Of a stretch of DNA of 15,989 nt, positions 1 through 7,456 are shown piece by piece. The first letter of the stretch is position 1. Each line of letters begins with the position of its first letter. The DNA comes from Acidobacteriota bacterium (GTDB lineage: Bacteria > Acidobacteriota > UBA4820 > DSQY01). Made by a program: the position numbers and the translations under genes. The DNA lies in assembly GCA_021814085.1 (NCBI GenBank), contig JAKAJA010000009.1:1-15989 (forward strand). The letters are read 5' to 3'. The notes under the pieces were generated by a model. The model saw only the letters and a list, made by a program, of their open reading frames with translations. It made no database searches and was not told where the DNA came from.

Positions 1-297
1 CTCGACGTCATCGAACTCCCCTGGCGCGGCGAGGTCCTCGCCCTGCTGAGGGAGGGCCGCGTCCTCACGAATGACTTCGGCCACGCCCTCCACTGCTGTC
101 CCGGCTGCGGGGACATCTCCAGCCACTTCGTCGTGGACCTGGCGCTGAAGGGCGGGGGCTCCTTCCACACGCGCTTCCACTGCACCCGCTGCGGCACCGA
201 GCTCGTCCCCGTTCTCCTCAAAGAGATCAAAAGAGGCCCCTGCCCCGCCTGCGGCCGCAAGGCCCTCACCTGCGAAATGAGCATGCTGTGGGACTGA
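1..297 (+). CDS. 3' end of a zinc-ribbon protein (5' truncated by window edge)
   Basis: Frame 1 is open from the first base to a TGA at 295-297 and gives 98 residues with no start codon in view, so the N-terminus lies upstream. The visible part carries three CxxC knuckles: C33-P-G-C36, C61-T-R-C64 and C81-P-A-C84, with C32 and C91 as extra cysteines. The first two pairs, about 25 residues apart, look like one four-cysteine zinc ribbon; the third pair is a second, possibly incomplete site. Third positions are almost all G or C, which supports real coding. I do not recognise a specific family; zinc ribbons of this kind bind nucleic acid or serve structural roles. It is separated from the defence operon by about 470 bases that include a gene remnant, so it is probably not part of that system. 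Confidence 0.7.
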   Translation, partial: LDVIELPWRGEVLALLREGRVLTNDFGHALHCCPGCGDISSHFVVDLALKGGGSFHTRFHCTRCGTELVPVLLKEIKRGPCPACGRKALTCEMSMLWD

Positions 298-298
298 G

Positions 299-475
299 GT
301 GATCGTCGGCTCAGCTCGGCCGCCTGCCTCGCCAGAACCGGCGTCCCCGTCAACATCTTCACACGTGACCTGCAAGGGCCGCCGCAAGGACTACTGGGAG
401 GACGCCAAGAAGGGCATCATCCCGTTTGAGATCCGGCCCTTCTGGGCGGAACAGGGTTGGGAAGAAGACTCTTGA
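299..475 (+). pseudogene. probable frameshifted coding remnant (58-codon open frame)
   Basis: A GTG at 299 opens a 58-residue frame ending in TGA at 473-475. Its second half (from about 371) reads like real protein: CKGRRKDYWEDAKKG followed by IIPFEIRPFWAEQ. Its first half is Pro/Ser/Ala-rich and looks like an out-of-frame reading. In frame 1 over 320-367 a protein-like stretch appears instead, AACLARTGVPVNIFTRD, which is in phase with the upstream zinc-ribbon gene but beyond its stop. The simplest reading is an older gene whose two parts now lie in different frames, with a frameshift near 365-372. No Shine-Dalgarno precedes the GTG. I do not recognise the family. A genuine small gene starting at 299 is possible but less likely. 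Confidence 0.3.
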
Positions 476-565
476 TGGAACACATCCTTCCATTCGAGTT
501 GGCAGTAGGCCTCAGCTCCGAGTGCAAGGCCGACAGACAGGCAAAAGCTTCCGCATCCCGACGCA

Positions 566-590
566 CTGATGGCACACTAGGTGCCATCAG
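566..590. repeat. perfect 10-bp inverted repeat with 5-nt spacer
   Basis: The arms are CTGATGGCAC (566-575) and GTGCCATCAG (581-590), separated by ACTAG. The complementarity is exact over all ten pairs and stops at the next base on each side. No T-run follows, so it is a poor intrinsic terminator. It could be a regulator-binding site, a transcript hairpin, or the scar or end of a mobile element. It lies 175 bases before the helicase start. Confidence 0.5.
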
Positions 591-701
591 GAGGGGGAAT
601 CATCTTTAACCATGGATCACTTTGGTTTCCATCGGTAGCCGCGGGATATGGAGAAACATAGTCTGAAAGGTGTACAGTAATCGCCGTGCCGACAGAACCT
701 G

Positions 702-722
702 TTGGGTCAAGGGGGGACCCAA
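702..722. promoter_or_regulatory. candidate operator: perfect 7-bp inverted repeat
   Basis: The arms are TTGGGTC (702-708) and GACCCAA (716-722), with a 7-nt purine-rich spacer (AAGGGGG). Centre-to-centre spacing of the half-sites is 14 bp, a size suited to a dimeric regulator. It overlaps the -35 and spacer of the only promoter-like pair seen before the helicase gene, so a bound protein there would block transcription. The wHTH protein at 10532-11569 is an obvious candidate partner, but this is inference. Confidence 0.4.
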
Positions 723-730
723 TCTATAGA
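702..730 (+). promoter_or_regulatory. weak candidate sigma-70 promoter for the operon
   Basis: A -35-like TTGGGT (702-707, 3 of 6 matches to TTGACA) is followed after 17 bp by a -10-like TATAGA (725-730, 4 of 6 matches to TATAAT). Transcription would begin near 737. That favours translation from the TTG at 766 over the in-frame TTG at 736. The match is poor and the organism's promoter consensus is unknown. Confidence 0.25.
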
Positions 731-751
731 TCCATTTGGTAGCACCGCGAC

Positions 752-760
752 GAGAGGGGA
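752..760 (+). promoter_or_regulatory. ribosome binding site that fixes the helicase start at TTG 766
   Basis: GAGAGGGGA lies 5 nt before the TTG at 766. The alternative in-frame TTG at 736 has no purine-rich tract at the right distance. The residues after 766 (ATIEDLKRGSRV) also look like the usual beginning of DrmD-like helicases. Confidence 0.55.
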
Positions 761-765
761 ATCGC

Positions 766-3700
766 TTGGCGACCATTGAAGATCTCAAACGTGGAAGCCG
801 TGTATGCGGCATCATACCGGGTCATGCGGTAACGGTCGTCGATCTTCAGTGGCATGGAGACGTCGCCCTGGAGGTCGTTTATCGAGACTCTAGCGGCCGG
901 ACGGATAGCACCATTCTCTATCGAGCCGAAAACCCCTCCCTCGAGATTGAAAAAGAGGGGGCTAAGTGGGCTTTTGACGGTGATGGGCATGCATTGAAGC
1001 TGGTCTCCGAGGCTTACCGGATCAATCTTGCCCATCTGTTCGACCCTTGGCTCGCTATTCACACCTCAAACTTAGAGCCGCTTCCCCACCAGATCACTGC
1101 TGTGTACGACGAGATGCTGCGGCGCCAGCCCCTGAAGTTCCTCCTGGCCGACGACCCCGGGGCGGGCAAGACCATCATGACCGGCCTATTCATCAAAGAA
1201 CTCATCATCCGGGGAGACCTGGAGCGATGCCTCATCGTGTGTCCGGGCAACCTCGTGGAACAGTGGCAGGACGAGCTCTGGGAGAAGTGCCACCTTGAGT
1301 TCGAGATCGTGGGCCGCCAGGCTGTGGAGGGTGCCCGCGACTCGGACCCGTTCAGGGGCAAAAAGTTGGTGATTACGCGGCTGGATATGTTGAGCCGCAA
1401 TGAGGATCTTCAGCGGAAGCTAAAGCCCGAGGGCTCTGACGGCCCCGACTGGGACCTCATCGTGTGCGACGAAGCCCACAAGATGTCCGCGCACCTGTTC
1501 GGGAACGAGGTCAAACAGACCAAACGGTACAAGCTGGGGCAGCTCCTGGGTGGCATCGCCAGGCACTTCCTCCTCCTGACAGCCACGCCGCACAACGGCA
1601 AGCCCGAGGATTTTCAATTGTTCATGGCACTCCTGGACCCTGACCGATTCGAGATTCATTCCAAGGGGGGGCGTAACGTCGGCGACGTTTCGGACCTGCT
1701 TCGGAGGCTCGATAAGGAAAGCCTCTACCGCTTCGATGGTCGCCCTCTCTTTCCCGAGCGGAAGGCCTACACAATCAAGTACACCCTGTCCGAAGCGGAG
1801 CGCGACCTTTATGAACAGGTGACGGCCTACGTCCGGGAGGAAATGAACCGCGCTCAACGGCTCACCGAGGCAGGCGACAAACGCCGGGGCAATATGGTCG
1901 GGTTCGCTCTCACGGTACTGCAACGTCGTCTTGCCTCGTCTCCCGAAGCCATTTACCGCAGTCTGGAGAGGCGCCGGAAGCGGCTGGAGAAGCGACTTGA
2001 AGAGGCCAAAGATCTCAGGCAACGCATCATGGAGGCAAACGGCCGCTACGACGAGAATGCTGTCCTCGTAGATTTCGAAATGGATGAAGAGCTGCAGGAA
2101 GACCTGGATGAGGCCTCCAGCAGCGAGGTCGAGAAGCTCGAAGAGGACATTGTCGACGCGGCCACGGCTGCGCGGACCATCCAGGAATTGGAAGCAGAAA
2201 TACTGACCTTAAAGGACCTGGAGGAGCGAGCCCAGCGGGTTCGGGCATCCCGGACGGATAGGAAGTGGGAGGAGCTCTCCATGATCCTGCAGGATGTACC
2301 GGAGATGTTTGACACCGGTGGCACGCGCAGAAAACTGGTCCTCTTCACCGAACACCGCGATACGGTGAACTATCTAGAATCACGTATCAAGGACATGCTG
2401 GGCAGGGCCGCGGCCGTCGTCGTCATCCATGGCGGGCTCCACCGTGATGCCCGGAAGCGTGCCCAGAACACCTTCTTAAATGACAAGGCTACTAGCGTCC
2501 TCGTGGCGACGGACGCCGCCGGCGAAGGCATCAACCTGCAGCGCGCCCATCTCATGATCAATTACGACCTGCCATGGAACCCCAACCGCCTCGAACAGCG
2601 CTTTGGTCGTATCCACCGAATCGGCCAGGAGGAGGTCTGCCATCTCTGGAACATCGTGGCAGACGGGACGCGGGAAGGCGCAGTCTACGAACGCCTCCTG
2701 GAGAAGCTGAACAGCCAGCACAACGCCCTAAACGGGAAGGTCTTCGACGTCCTTGGCAAACTCTTCCAGGAGACCAGCCTCCGGGATCTGCTCATCGAGG
2801 CAGTACGCTACGGGGACAACCCCGCGGTCAAGGCCAGACTGCTGGCCAGGGTGGATGCGGCAACGGACATGGGGCACGTCCTCAAGGTGTGGCAGGAGAA
2901 CGCGCTTTCCCGCGAAACCATGGATCCTAACAGGGTCATGCGCATTCATGCGGACATGGAGCGGATCGAGGCGCGGCGGCTCCAGCCCCATTTCATCTCA
3001 TCCTTCTTCCGCCAGGCCTTTTCCGAGCTGGGCGGCAGCATCCGAGAACGGGAGGCGTTGCGGTATGAGATCACCCACGTGCCCGCCGAGATCCGCCGCC
3101 GTGAGGGCCTCTTGCCCAGCCGGTACGAACGCGTAACCTTCCATAAGGAGAAGGTGCAGGAGTCTGGAAAGGCTCCGGCGGAGTTTCTCTCCCCGGGCCA
3201 TCCCCTCCTCAACGCCGTTCTCGAACTCACCCAGCACCGCTACCGGGATCTTCTCCAGCGGGGAGCCATTCTCGTCGACCCTCTCGACGGCGGCAACCAG
3301 CCACGCATCCTGTACTTTGTTCGGCACACCATCCAGGACGGGCGGGTATCGAAGACCGGGGAGCGGCGGGTCATCTCCGAGCGGCTCCAGTTTGTGGTGC
3401 TGGATGCCGAGGGTCGGGCACACAAGGCCGGTTACGCGCCCTACTTGGACTTTAATCCGCTCCCCGATGACCTCAAGGAGCAGGTCCTGGCGGATCTTCC
3501 TCGTCTTCTTCCCGCCTCGGCTTCCGAGGACCGGGTTCAGACCTTTGCGGTCACCGACCTTATCCCTGAGCATCTGCATGAGGTCCAGGAGTTCCAGATG
3601 AACCTGGTACAGAGGACGAAGCAGGCCGTTCACGCCCGCCTGACCAAGGAGATCGCCTACTGGGACCGACGGGCGATTGATTTGCACGACCAGGAACTCG

Positions 3701-4296
3701 CGGGAAAGAGGACCCGTCTGAGCTCTTCCGTAGCAAGGGAGCGTGCCGACAAACTCCACGCAAGGCTCACCCGCAGGATGGAGGAGCTGGCACTGGAGGC
3801 CAAGATCGCGCCGCGACCGCCGGTCATCGTGGGTGGCGCCCTGATCCTCCCGGCCGGCCTCATCCAGCGATACCGCCGGGACACTGCATCGACGTCGCCG
3901 ACATTCGCCGAGGACACCAAGGCGTCGGAGCTTCTCGCCATGAGGGCGGTCATGGAGGCTGAGATCAGGGCAGGCCATGTTCCCAGAGACGTGAGTGCCG
4001 AGAAGTGCGGCTACGACATTGAGTCTGCCATTCCTGGGGAAAATGGCCGGCTTCTCTTCATCGAGGTCAAGGGACGTGCGGCCGGTGCCCCCACGGTCAC
4101 CATCACCAAGAACGAGATCATGACGGCCCTCAACAAGCCCGATGCGTTCATCTTGGCCATTGTCGAGATCGAGGGTGGACGAGCCGGATTTCCCGCCTAC
4201 GTGAGGACACCGTTTGCAAGGGAGCCGGATTTCGGAGTGACCAGCGTGAATTATGATCTTACGGACCTCCTGGCGAAAGTAAAACCTTCCGTCTAG
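766..4296 (+). CDS. SNF2/DrmD-like superfamily II helicase with C-terminal DUF3883 domain
   Basis: This 1176-residue protein is a predicted ATP-dependent DNA translocase/helicase of the SNF2/HepA type found in DISARM, Hma and related defence loci. Visible motifs in order: Walker A DDPGAGKT (129-136); DEAH box CDEAH (234-238); motif III TATPHNGK (272-279); a charged, probably coiled-coil insertion (about 398-505); the second RecA lobe starting near LVLFTEH (524-530); ATDAAGEGINLQ (581-592); and motif VI QRFGRIHRIGQ (611-621). The C-terminal 100 residues match DUF3883, a fold related to the PD-(D/E)XK nucleases, with D1084 and the pair E1100/K1102 in IEVKGR. Length and architecture are normal for the family. 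I use TTG 766 because it has a good Shine-Dalgarno; TTG 736 would add 10 residues. It is the first gene of the operon, 41 bp before the DUF932 gene. Confidence 0.93.
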   Translation: MATIEDLKRGSRVCGIIPGHAVTVVDLQWHGDVALEVVYRDSSGRTDSTILYRAENPSLEIEKEGAKWAFDGDGHALKLVSEAYRINLAHLFDPWLAIHTSNLEPLPHQITAVYDEMLRRQPLKFLLADDPGAGKTIMTGLFIKELIIRGDLERCLIVCPGNLVEQWQDELWEKCHLEFEIVGRQAVEGARDSDPFRGKKLVITRLDMLSRNEDLQRKLKPEGSDGPDWDLIVCDEAHKMSAHLFGNEVKQTKRYKLGQLLGGIARHFLLLTATPHNGKPEDFQLFMALLDPDRFEIHSKGGRNVGDVSDLLRRLDKESLYRFDGRPLFPERKAYTIKYTLSEAERDLYEQVTAYVREEMNRAQRLTEAGDKRRGNMVGFALTVLQRRLASSPEAIYRSLERRRKRLEKRLEEAKDLRQRIMEANGRYDENAVLVDFEMDEELQEDLDEASSSEVEKLEEDIVDAATAARTIQELEAEILTLKDLEERAQRVRASRTDRKWEELSMILQDVPEMFDTGGTRRKLVLFTEHRDTVNYLESRIKDMLGRAAAVVVIHGGLHRDARKRAQNTFLNDKATSVLVATDAAGEGINLQRAHLMINYDLPWNPNRLEQRFGRIHRIGQEEVCHLWNIVADGTREGAVYERLLEKLNSQHNALNGKVFDVLGKLFQETSLRDLLIEAVRYGDNPAVKARLLARVDAATDMGHVLKVWQENALSRETMDPNRVMRIHADMERIEARRLQPHFISSFFRQAFSELGGSIREREALRYEITHVPAEIRRREGLLPSRYERVTFHKEKVQESGKAPAEFLSPGHPLLNAVLELTQHRYRDLLQRGAILVDPLDGGNQPRILYFVRHTIQDGRVSKTGERRVISERLQFVVLDAEGRAHKAGYAPYLDFNPLPDDLKEQVLADLPRLLPASASEDRVQTFAVTDLIPEHLHEVQEFQMNLVQRTKQAVHARLTKEIAYWDRRAIDLHDQELAGKRTRLSSSVARERADKLHARLTRRMEELALEAKIAPRPPVIVGGALILPAGLIQRYRRDTASTSPTFAEDTKASELLAMRAVMEAEIRAGHVPRDVSAEKCGYDIESAIPGENGRLLFIEVKGRAAGAPTVTITKNEIMTALNKPDAFILAIVEIEGGRAGFPAYVRTPFAREPDFGVTSVNYDLTDLLAKVKPSV

Positions 4297-4337
4297 TATC
4301 TGCGCCAGAGTGTGGTCTGGTATCAGGGAGCGGGTGA

Positions 4338-5312
4338 ATGAGCCACGGCATAGATGAGTCGACGGGGAAACCGGCCATGGCGTACGTTGGAGAACGTCCA
4401 TGGCACGGCCTAGGGGAGAAACTGGAAAAGGGGCAGCCGCTGGAAGTATGGATGGGAGCCGCCCGACTGAACTGGGAAATTGAGAGGAAGCCCGTTCAGT
4501 ATCTGGTAGAGGGAAAACTAAGAACGATGGACGATCGATTCGTACTCAGCCGCAGCGATTCAGGTGCGGCTCTTTCGATCGTTTCAGGGAGTTACTGCAT
4601 CGTGCAGCCTCGGGAGGTAATCGAGTTCTATCGGGATCTGGTGAGCCAATATGGGTACACGCTTGAGACTGCAGGAGCGCTGGATGGCGGTCGAAAGATC
4701 TGGGCGCTGGCCAAGACTGGCAAGACCAGCGAGATCGGGCGGGGAGCGGGAGATACCCTGGAAGCCTACGTGCTGCTGGCCACATCTTGCGACAAGACCC
4801 TGGCTACGACCGCCGCATTCACTAGCGTTCGAGTCGTGTGCCAGAACACCCTCTTCTTTGCGATAGATGATGTTCGCCGGGCCAAGCGGCCGGAGATCAA
4901 GGTCGCGCACGATTCTCGATTCAACGCCCTAAGGGTGAAGGTCGACTTGGGGCTCATAGACTCAGCATGGTCCGACTTCCTGAGCAAGGCTGACCGAATG
5001 GCGTCGCGCCAAATGAAGAAGCCTGATCTCGAGTCCTTTTTCGACGAGCTTCTTGGAAAGACGAAAGATAAATCACTCTCCGCGAGGGCCCAGAAGGAGC
5101 GGGAGACACTGCTTTCATTAATGGGGTCGGCTCCTGGCCAAAATTTGGCCACCGCCAAGGACACCCTTTGGGGCGCGGTGAATGCGGTATCGTACTTCGT
5201 GGATCACGTCCGTGCGGCTGGTCAGGGACCCAGACTAGACAGCTCGTGGTTTGGAATCGGCTGCCACCTGAAGAACGCGGCCTGGACAAAGGCGTGCTCG
5301 ATGATGCAGTAG
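4338..5312 (+). CDS. DUF932 phage/plasmid-like protein
   Basis: This 324-residue protein matches the DUF932 family (phage/plasmid-like protein type) by its N-terminal AYVGERPWHGLG block (about residues 16-27) and its C-terminal block with YFVDHVR, SSWFGIG and LKNAAW. No catalytic motif is recognisable and the molecular role of DUF932 is unknown. Family members are usually found on plasmids, prophages and integrated elements. The ATG at 4338 is preceded by AGGGAG (4325-4330) at 7 nt. The gene sits between the helicase and the DUF262-HNH gene, same strand, with gaps of 41 and 108 bp. Its composition differs from most neighbours: 4501-4560 is about 48% GC by hand count. This suggests it joined the operon from a mobile element. 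A chance passenger cannot be excluded. Confidence 0.85.
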   Translation: MSHGIDESTGKPAMAYVGERPWHGLGEKLEKGQPLEVWMGAARLNWEIERKPVQYLVEGKLRTMDDRFVLSRSDSGAALSIVSGSYCIVQPREVIEFYRDLVSQYGYTLETAGALDGGRKIWALAKTGKTSEIGRGAGDTLEAYVLLATSCDKTLATTAAFTSVRVVCQNTLFFAIDDVRRAKRPEIKVAHDSRFNALRVKVDLGLIDSAWSDFLSKADRMASRQMKKPDLESFFDELLGKTKDKSLSARAQKERETLLSLMGSAPGQNLATAKDTLWGAVNAVSYFVDHVRAAGQGPRLDSSWFGIGCHLKNAAWTKACSMMQ

Positions 5313-5420
5313 GAGGTACGGGCCAAGGGACCAGTGGGTATTCTTATCAGCCCGCCCGCTTTCAGGAGGGTTCGTTGTCAGATACGGCTTTTAGGACGAC
5401 AGCAAGACGAGGAATGGGTC

Positions 5421-7124
5421 ATGAGCATCTTTGAGGACACGAACCCACGGGCGCTGAAGGAACTTCTGGTGGAGATTCACTCGGGCACGACCGTCCTGCC
5501 AGATTTTCAGCGGGACTTCGTTTGGGAGCCCGTCCCAACGCAGGAGCTGATCGTCTCCATCGCGAACAACTACCCCGCCGGCTCCCTCCTCAGGGTACGC
5601 GACATCAAAGGCCTCTTCGCGTGCAGGGAGTTCGAAGGCGCTCCCAAGCTCAATGGGCGGAAGCACACCTTCCTCGTGCTGGACGGGCAGCAGCGCCTTA
5701 CCTCCTTGTATCAGGCCTTCTACGGGGTGGGCGAGCACCGCTACTTCTTGGACCTTCGCAAGCTCACGAAAGGGGCGGATTTCGAGGAAGCTATCTTCCA
5801 CGAGCGTGCCACCACCAAACGGGCCAGGGCACTGCAGGACTTCGATGTGCAGGCCAGAGAGATGATTCTACCGCTAAGCGTCCTCAAGAACGGGACGGGC
5901 GGTTTTCTTGGCTGGCTCATGCAGGTCACAAATCCGCTCAGCGCTGACGAGCGGCGCGATATGCAAGACGCTCTGATGAAAATCAACCAGGACTGGATCT
6001 CCACGATCGACGACTACCACTTTCCCGTCGTGACCCTCTCCCAGGACACGGCTACCGACGCCCTCTGCACGATTTTCGAGACCCTCAACCGCACGGGTGT
6101 AAAGCTCGGCCCCTTCGAACTGCTGACCGCCCGGTACTGGCCCCTCAACGTGAACTTGCGGGAGCTGTGGGCTAAAGCGCGTGCGGAGCACCCGGCCATC
6201 GAAGCCTACGACGTAGATCCTTACTACGTCATGCAGATCATCTCCCTCCTGAGCCGAAGCGCCCCGTCCATCAAGAGAAGCGATGTGATGGAGCTGACGG
6301 CCGACGAGGTCAAGAATAACTGGGACTCGGCCGTGCGCGGGCTCGCCGCCGGGCTGGAGATCCTGCGCGACGACTGTCACGCCGTGCTCCCCAAGTGGCT
6401 CCCTTATCAAACCATGCTTGTCCCCCTGGCCGGCGTGCTGGCAAAGGTCGGCATCCCCCAGGGCCCGGAGGCCGGCGTCCACCGGGAGAAGCTCAAGAAG
6501 TGGTTCTGGTGTTCCGTGTTCGGACAAACATACGAGAGCCACGCGACCAGCCAGTCTGCCCGGGATTTCGCTGATCTCCTGACCTGGTTGAGCGGAGGCT
6601 CCCCTCCGGAAGCAGTAGAAAAGCCCCGATTCGACCCCCGCGACCTTCGGGATGTCACCCCACGGCAACGCGCCATCTATAGCGGGGCCATCTGTCTCAT
6701 CCTCAAGAACGGAGCCCGTGACTTTCATACCCAAGCGGTTATCACAGGCAAGCTCATGACCGAGCAGGCCATCGATGACCACCATATCTTCCCTGCCAAG
6801 TTCCTGGAGGAAAGCGGCATTGGCCTGGCGCGCAGACGGGATTGCATCCTCAACCGCACCCTCATCGACGGGACGACCAACAAGATGATCGGGAAGCGCC
6901 CGCCGTCCGAATACATGAGAGACATCCGGAACACGACGGGGTTCCCCTTCGGTCCAGTTCTCGACTCGCACCTCCTGCCGTCCGGCGACAGCTCGCCCTT
7001 CTGGCGGGACGATTTCGAGGCCTTCCTGGAATGGCGGCAGGCCAAGCTTTGGGAAGAAATCAAGAAGGCGACTGGAAGCCGGGAGCCTTCGGACCTGGAA
7101 AGCACCAACGGAGAGGCCCGGTGA
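5421..7124 (+). CDS. DUF262 plus HNH (DUF1524-like) protein, GmrSD type
   Basis: The 567-residue product combines the two halves of GmrSD-type modification-dependent restriction proteins. The N-terminal DUF262 domain (ParB/Srx-like nucleotide-hydrolysing fold) shows LPDFQRDFVW (26-35) and the signature DGQQRLTS (88-95). The C-terminal domain shows the HNH-like DDHHIFP (452-458) and LNRT with N478, then N487, and a GKRPPSEY block, as in DUF1524. Known GmrSD enzymes cut DNA carrying modified (glucosylated hydroxymethyl) cytosines; whether this protein shares that target is unknown. I chose ATG 5421 because CGAGG (5408-5412) precedes it at 8 nt and the family's usual N-terminus (SIFEDTNPRALKELL) begins there. 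An in-frame ATG at 5334 would add 29 residues with no family character. Its TGA overlaps the GTG of the next gene (GTGA), suggesting coupled translation. Confidence 0.9.
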   Translation: MSIFEDTNPRALKELLVEIHSGTTVLPDFQRDFVWEPVPTQELIVSIANNYPAGSLLRVRDIKGLFACREFEGAPKLNGRKHTFLVLDGQQRLTSLYQAFYGVGEHRYFLDLRKLTKGADFEEAIFHERATTKRARALQDFDVQAREMILPLSVLKNGTGGFLGWLMQVTNPLSADERRDMQDALMKINQDWISTIDDYHFPVVTLSQDTATDALCTIFETLNRTGVKLGPFELLTARYWPLNVNLRELWAKARAEHPAIEAYDVDPYYVMQIISLLSRSAPSIKRSDVMELTADEVKNNWDSAVRGLAAGLEILRDDCHAVLPKWLPYQTMLVPLAGVLAKVGIPQGPEAGVHREKLKKWFWCSVFGQTYESHATSQSARDFADLLTWLSGGSPPEAVEKPRFDPRDLRDVTPRQRAIYSGAICLILKNGARDFHTQAVITGKLMTEQAIDDHHIFPAKFLEESGIGLARRRDCILNRTLIDGTTNKMIGKRPPSEYMRDIRNTTGFPFGPVLDSHLLPSGDSSPFWRDDFEAFLEWRQAKLWEEIKKATGSREPSDLESTNGEAR

Positions 7125-7456
7125 ATAGGCATCCCGAGGAAGTCCCCATCCAGAGCCGAGACTACTGGTTCAAGGTGGTGGAGTTCCTCCAGCAAAACTG
7201 GGCCCTCCTTGATCCCGTGGACCACGGCTTCAAAGTCTGGTTCTTCGGAGACACCTCGGGGGTCTTCGACGACATCTCGTTCACCTCGCAAGCCGAGGCC
7301 GAGAAGGCCCTCAGGCGGAATGGGTTCGCGCGTTACGCCGAAGACCATGAGGCCCAGAGGTTCATCGCGCGCCCGGAGCCTCCTTTCTATCGCTTGCCGC
7401 ATCCCAACGGGCCCATTTACTCCAGCGGACGCTTCTGGAATCGGGGGGAGGAATGA
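7121..7456 (+). CDS. small unknown protein between the DUF262 and methyltransferase genes
   Basis: A GTG at 7121 overlaps the stop of the DUF262-HNH gene (GTGA), and the TGA at 7454-7456 overlaps the ATG of the methyltransferase (ATGA). GGAGAGG at 7110-7116 is a suitable ribosome site. The 111-residue product has no signal peptide or membrane segment and no known catalytic motif. It is rich in aromatic residues (DYWFKVVEFLQQNW near the start, VWFFGDTSG near 46-54, SGRFW at the end) and looks like a compact soluble alpha/beta domain. I do not recognise the family. Third positions are mostly G/C, consistent with real coding, and both overlaps argue that it is made with its neighbours, perhaps as a partner or adaptor of the methyltransferase or the HNH protein. 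Confidence 0.75.
   Translation: MNRHPEEVPIQSRDYWFKVVEFLQQNWALLDPVDHGFKVWFFGDTSGVFDDISFTSQAEAEKALRRNGFARYAEDHEAQRFIARPEPPFYRLPHPNGPIYSSGRFWNRGEE

Larger units (their letters stand above)
476..765. other. AT-richer leader region upstream of the defence operon, no convincing gene
   Basis: No frame here has coding character on either strand. Base composition is lower in GC than the surrounding genes: 601-660 is about 45% GC by hand count, against over 70% in parts of the methyltransferase gene. The region holds two perfect inverted repeats (566-590 and 702-722) and a weak sigma-70-like promoter candidate (702-730), annotated separately. This is where the promoter and operator of the operon are expected. 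Confidence 0.55.

Noticed and set aside
736..765. TTG 736 as the helicase start
   Set aside because: It is in frame but has no Shine-Dalgarno at a proper distance and lies at the predicted transcription start. TTG 766 has GAGAGGGGA at 5 nt.
2998..4401. 467-codon open frame on the minus strand
   Set aside because: It lies antisense to the helicase gene, whose domains are unmistakable. Long antisense frames are expected in GC-rich coding DNA, and its product has no family character.
5334..5420. ATG 5334 as the start of the DUF262-HNH gene
   Set aside because: The extra 29 residues do not resemble the family, and ATG 5421 has a ribosome site and the expected N-terminal sequence.
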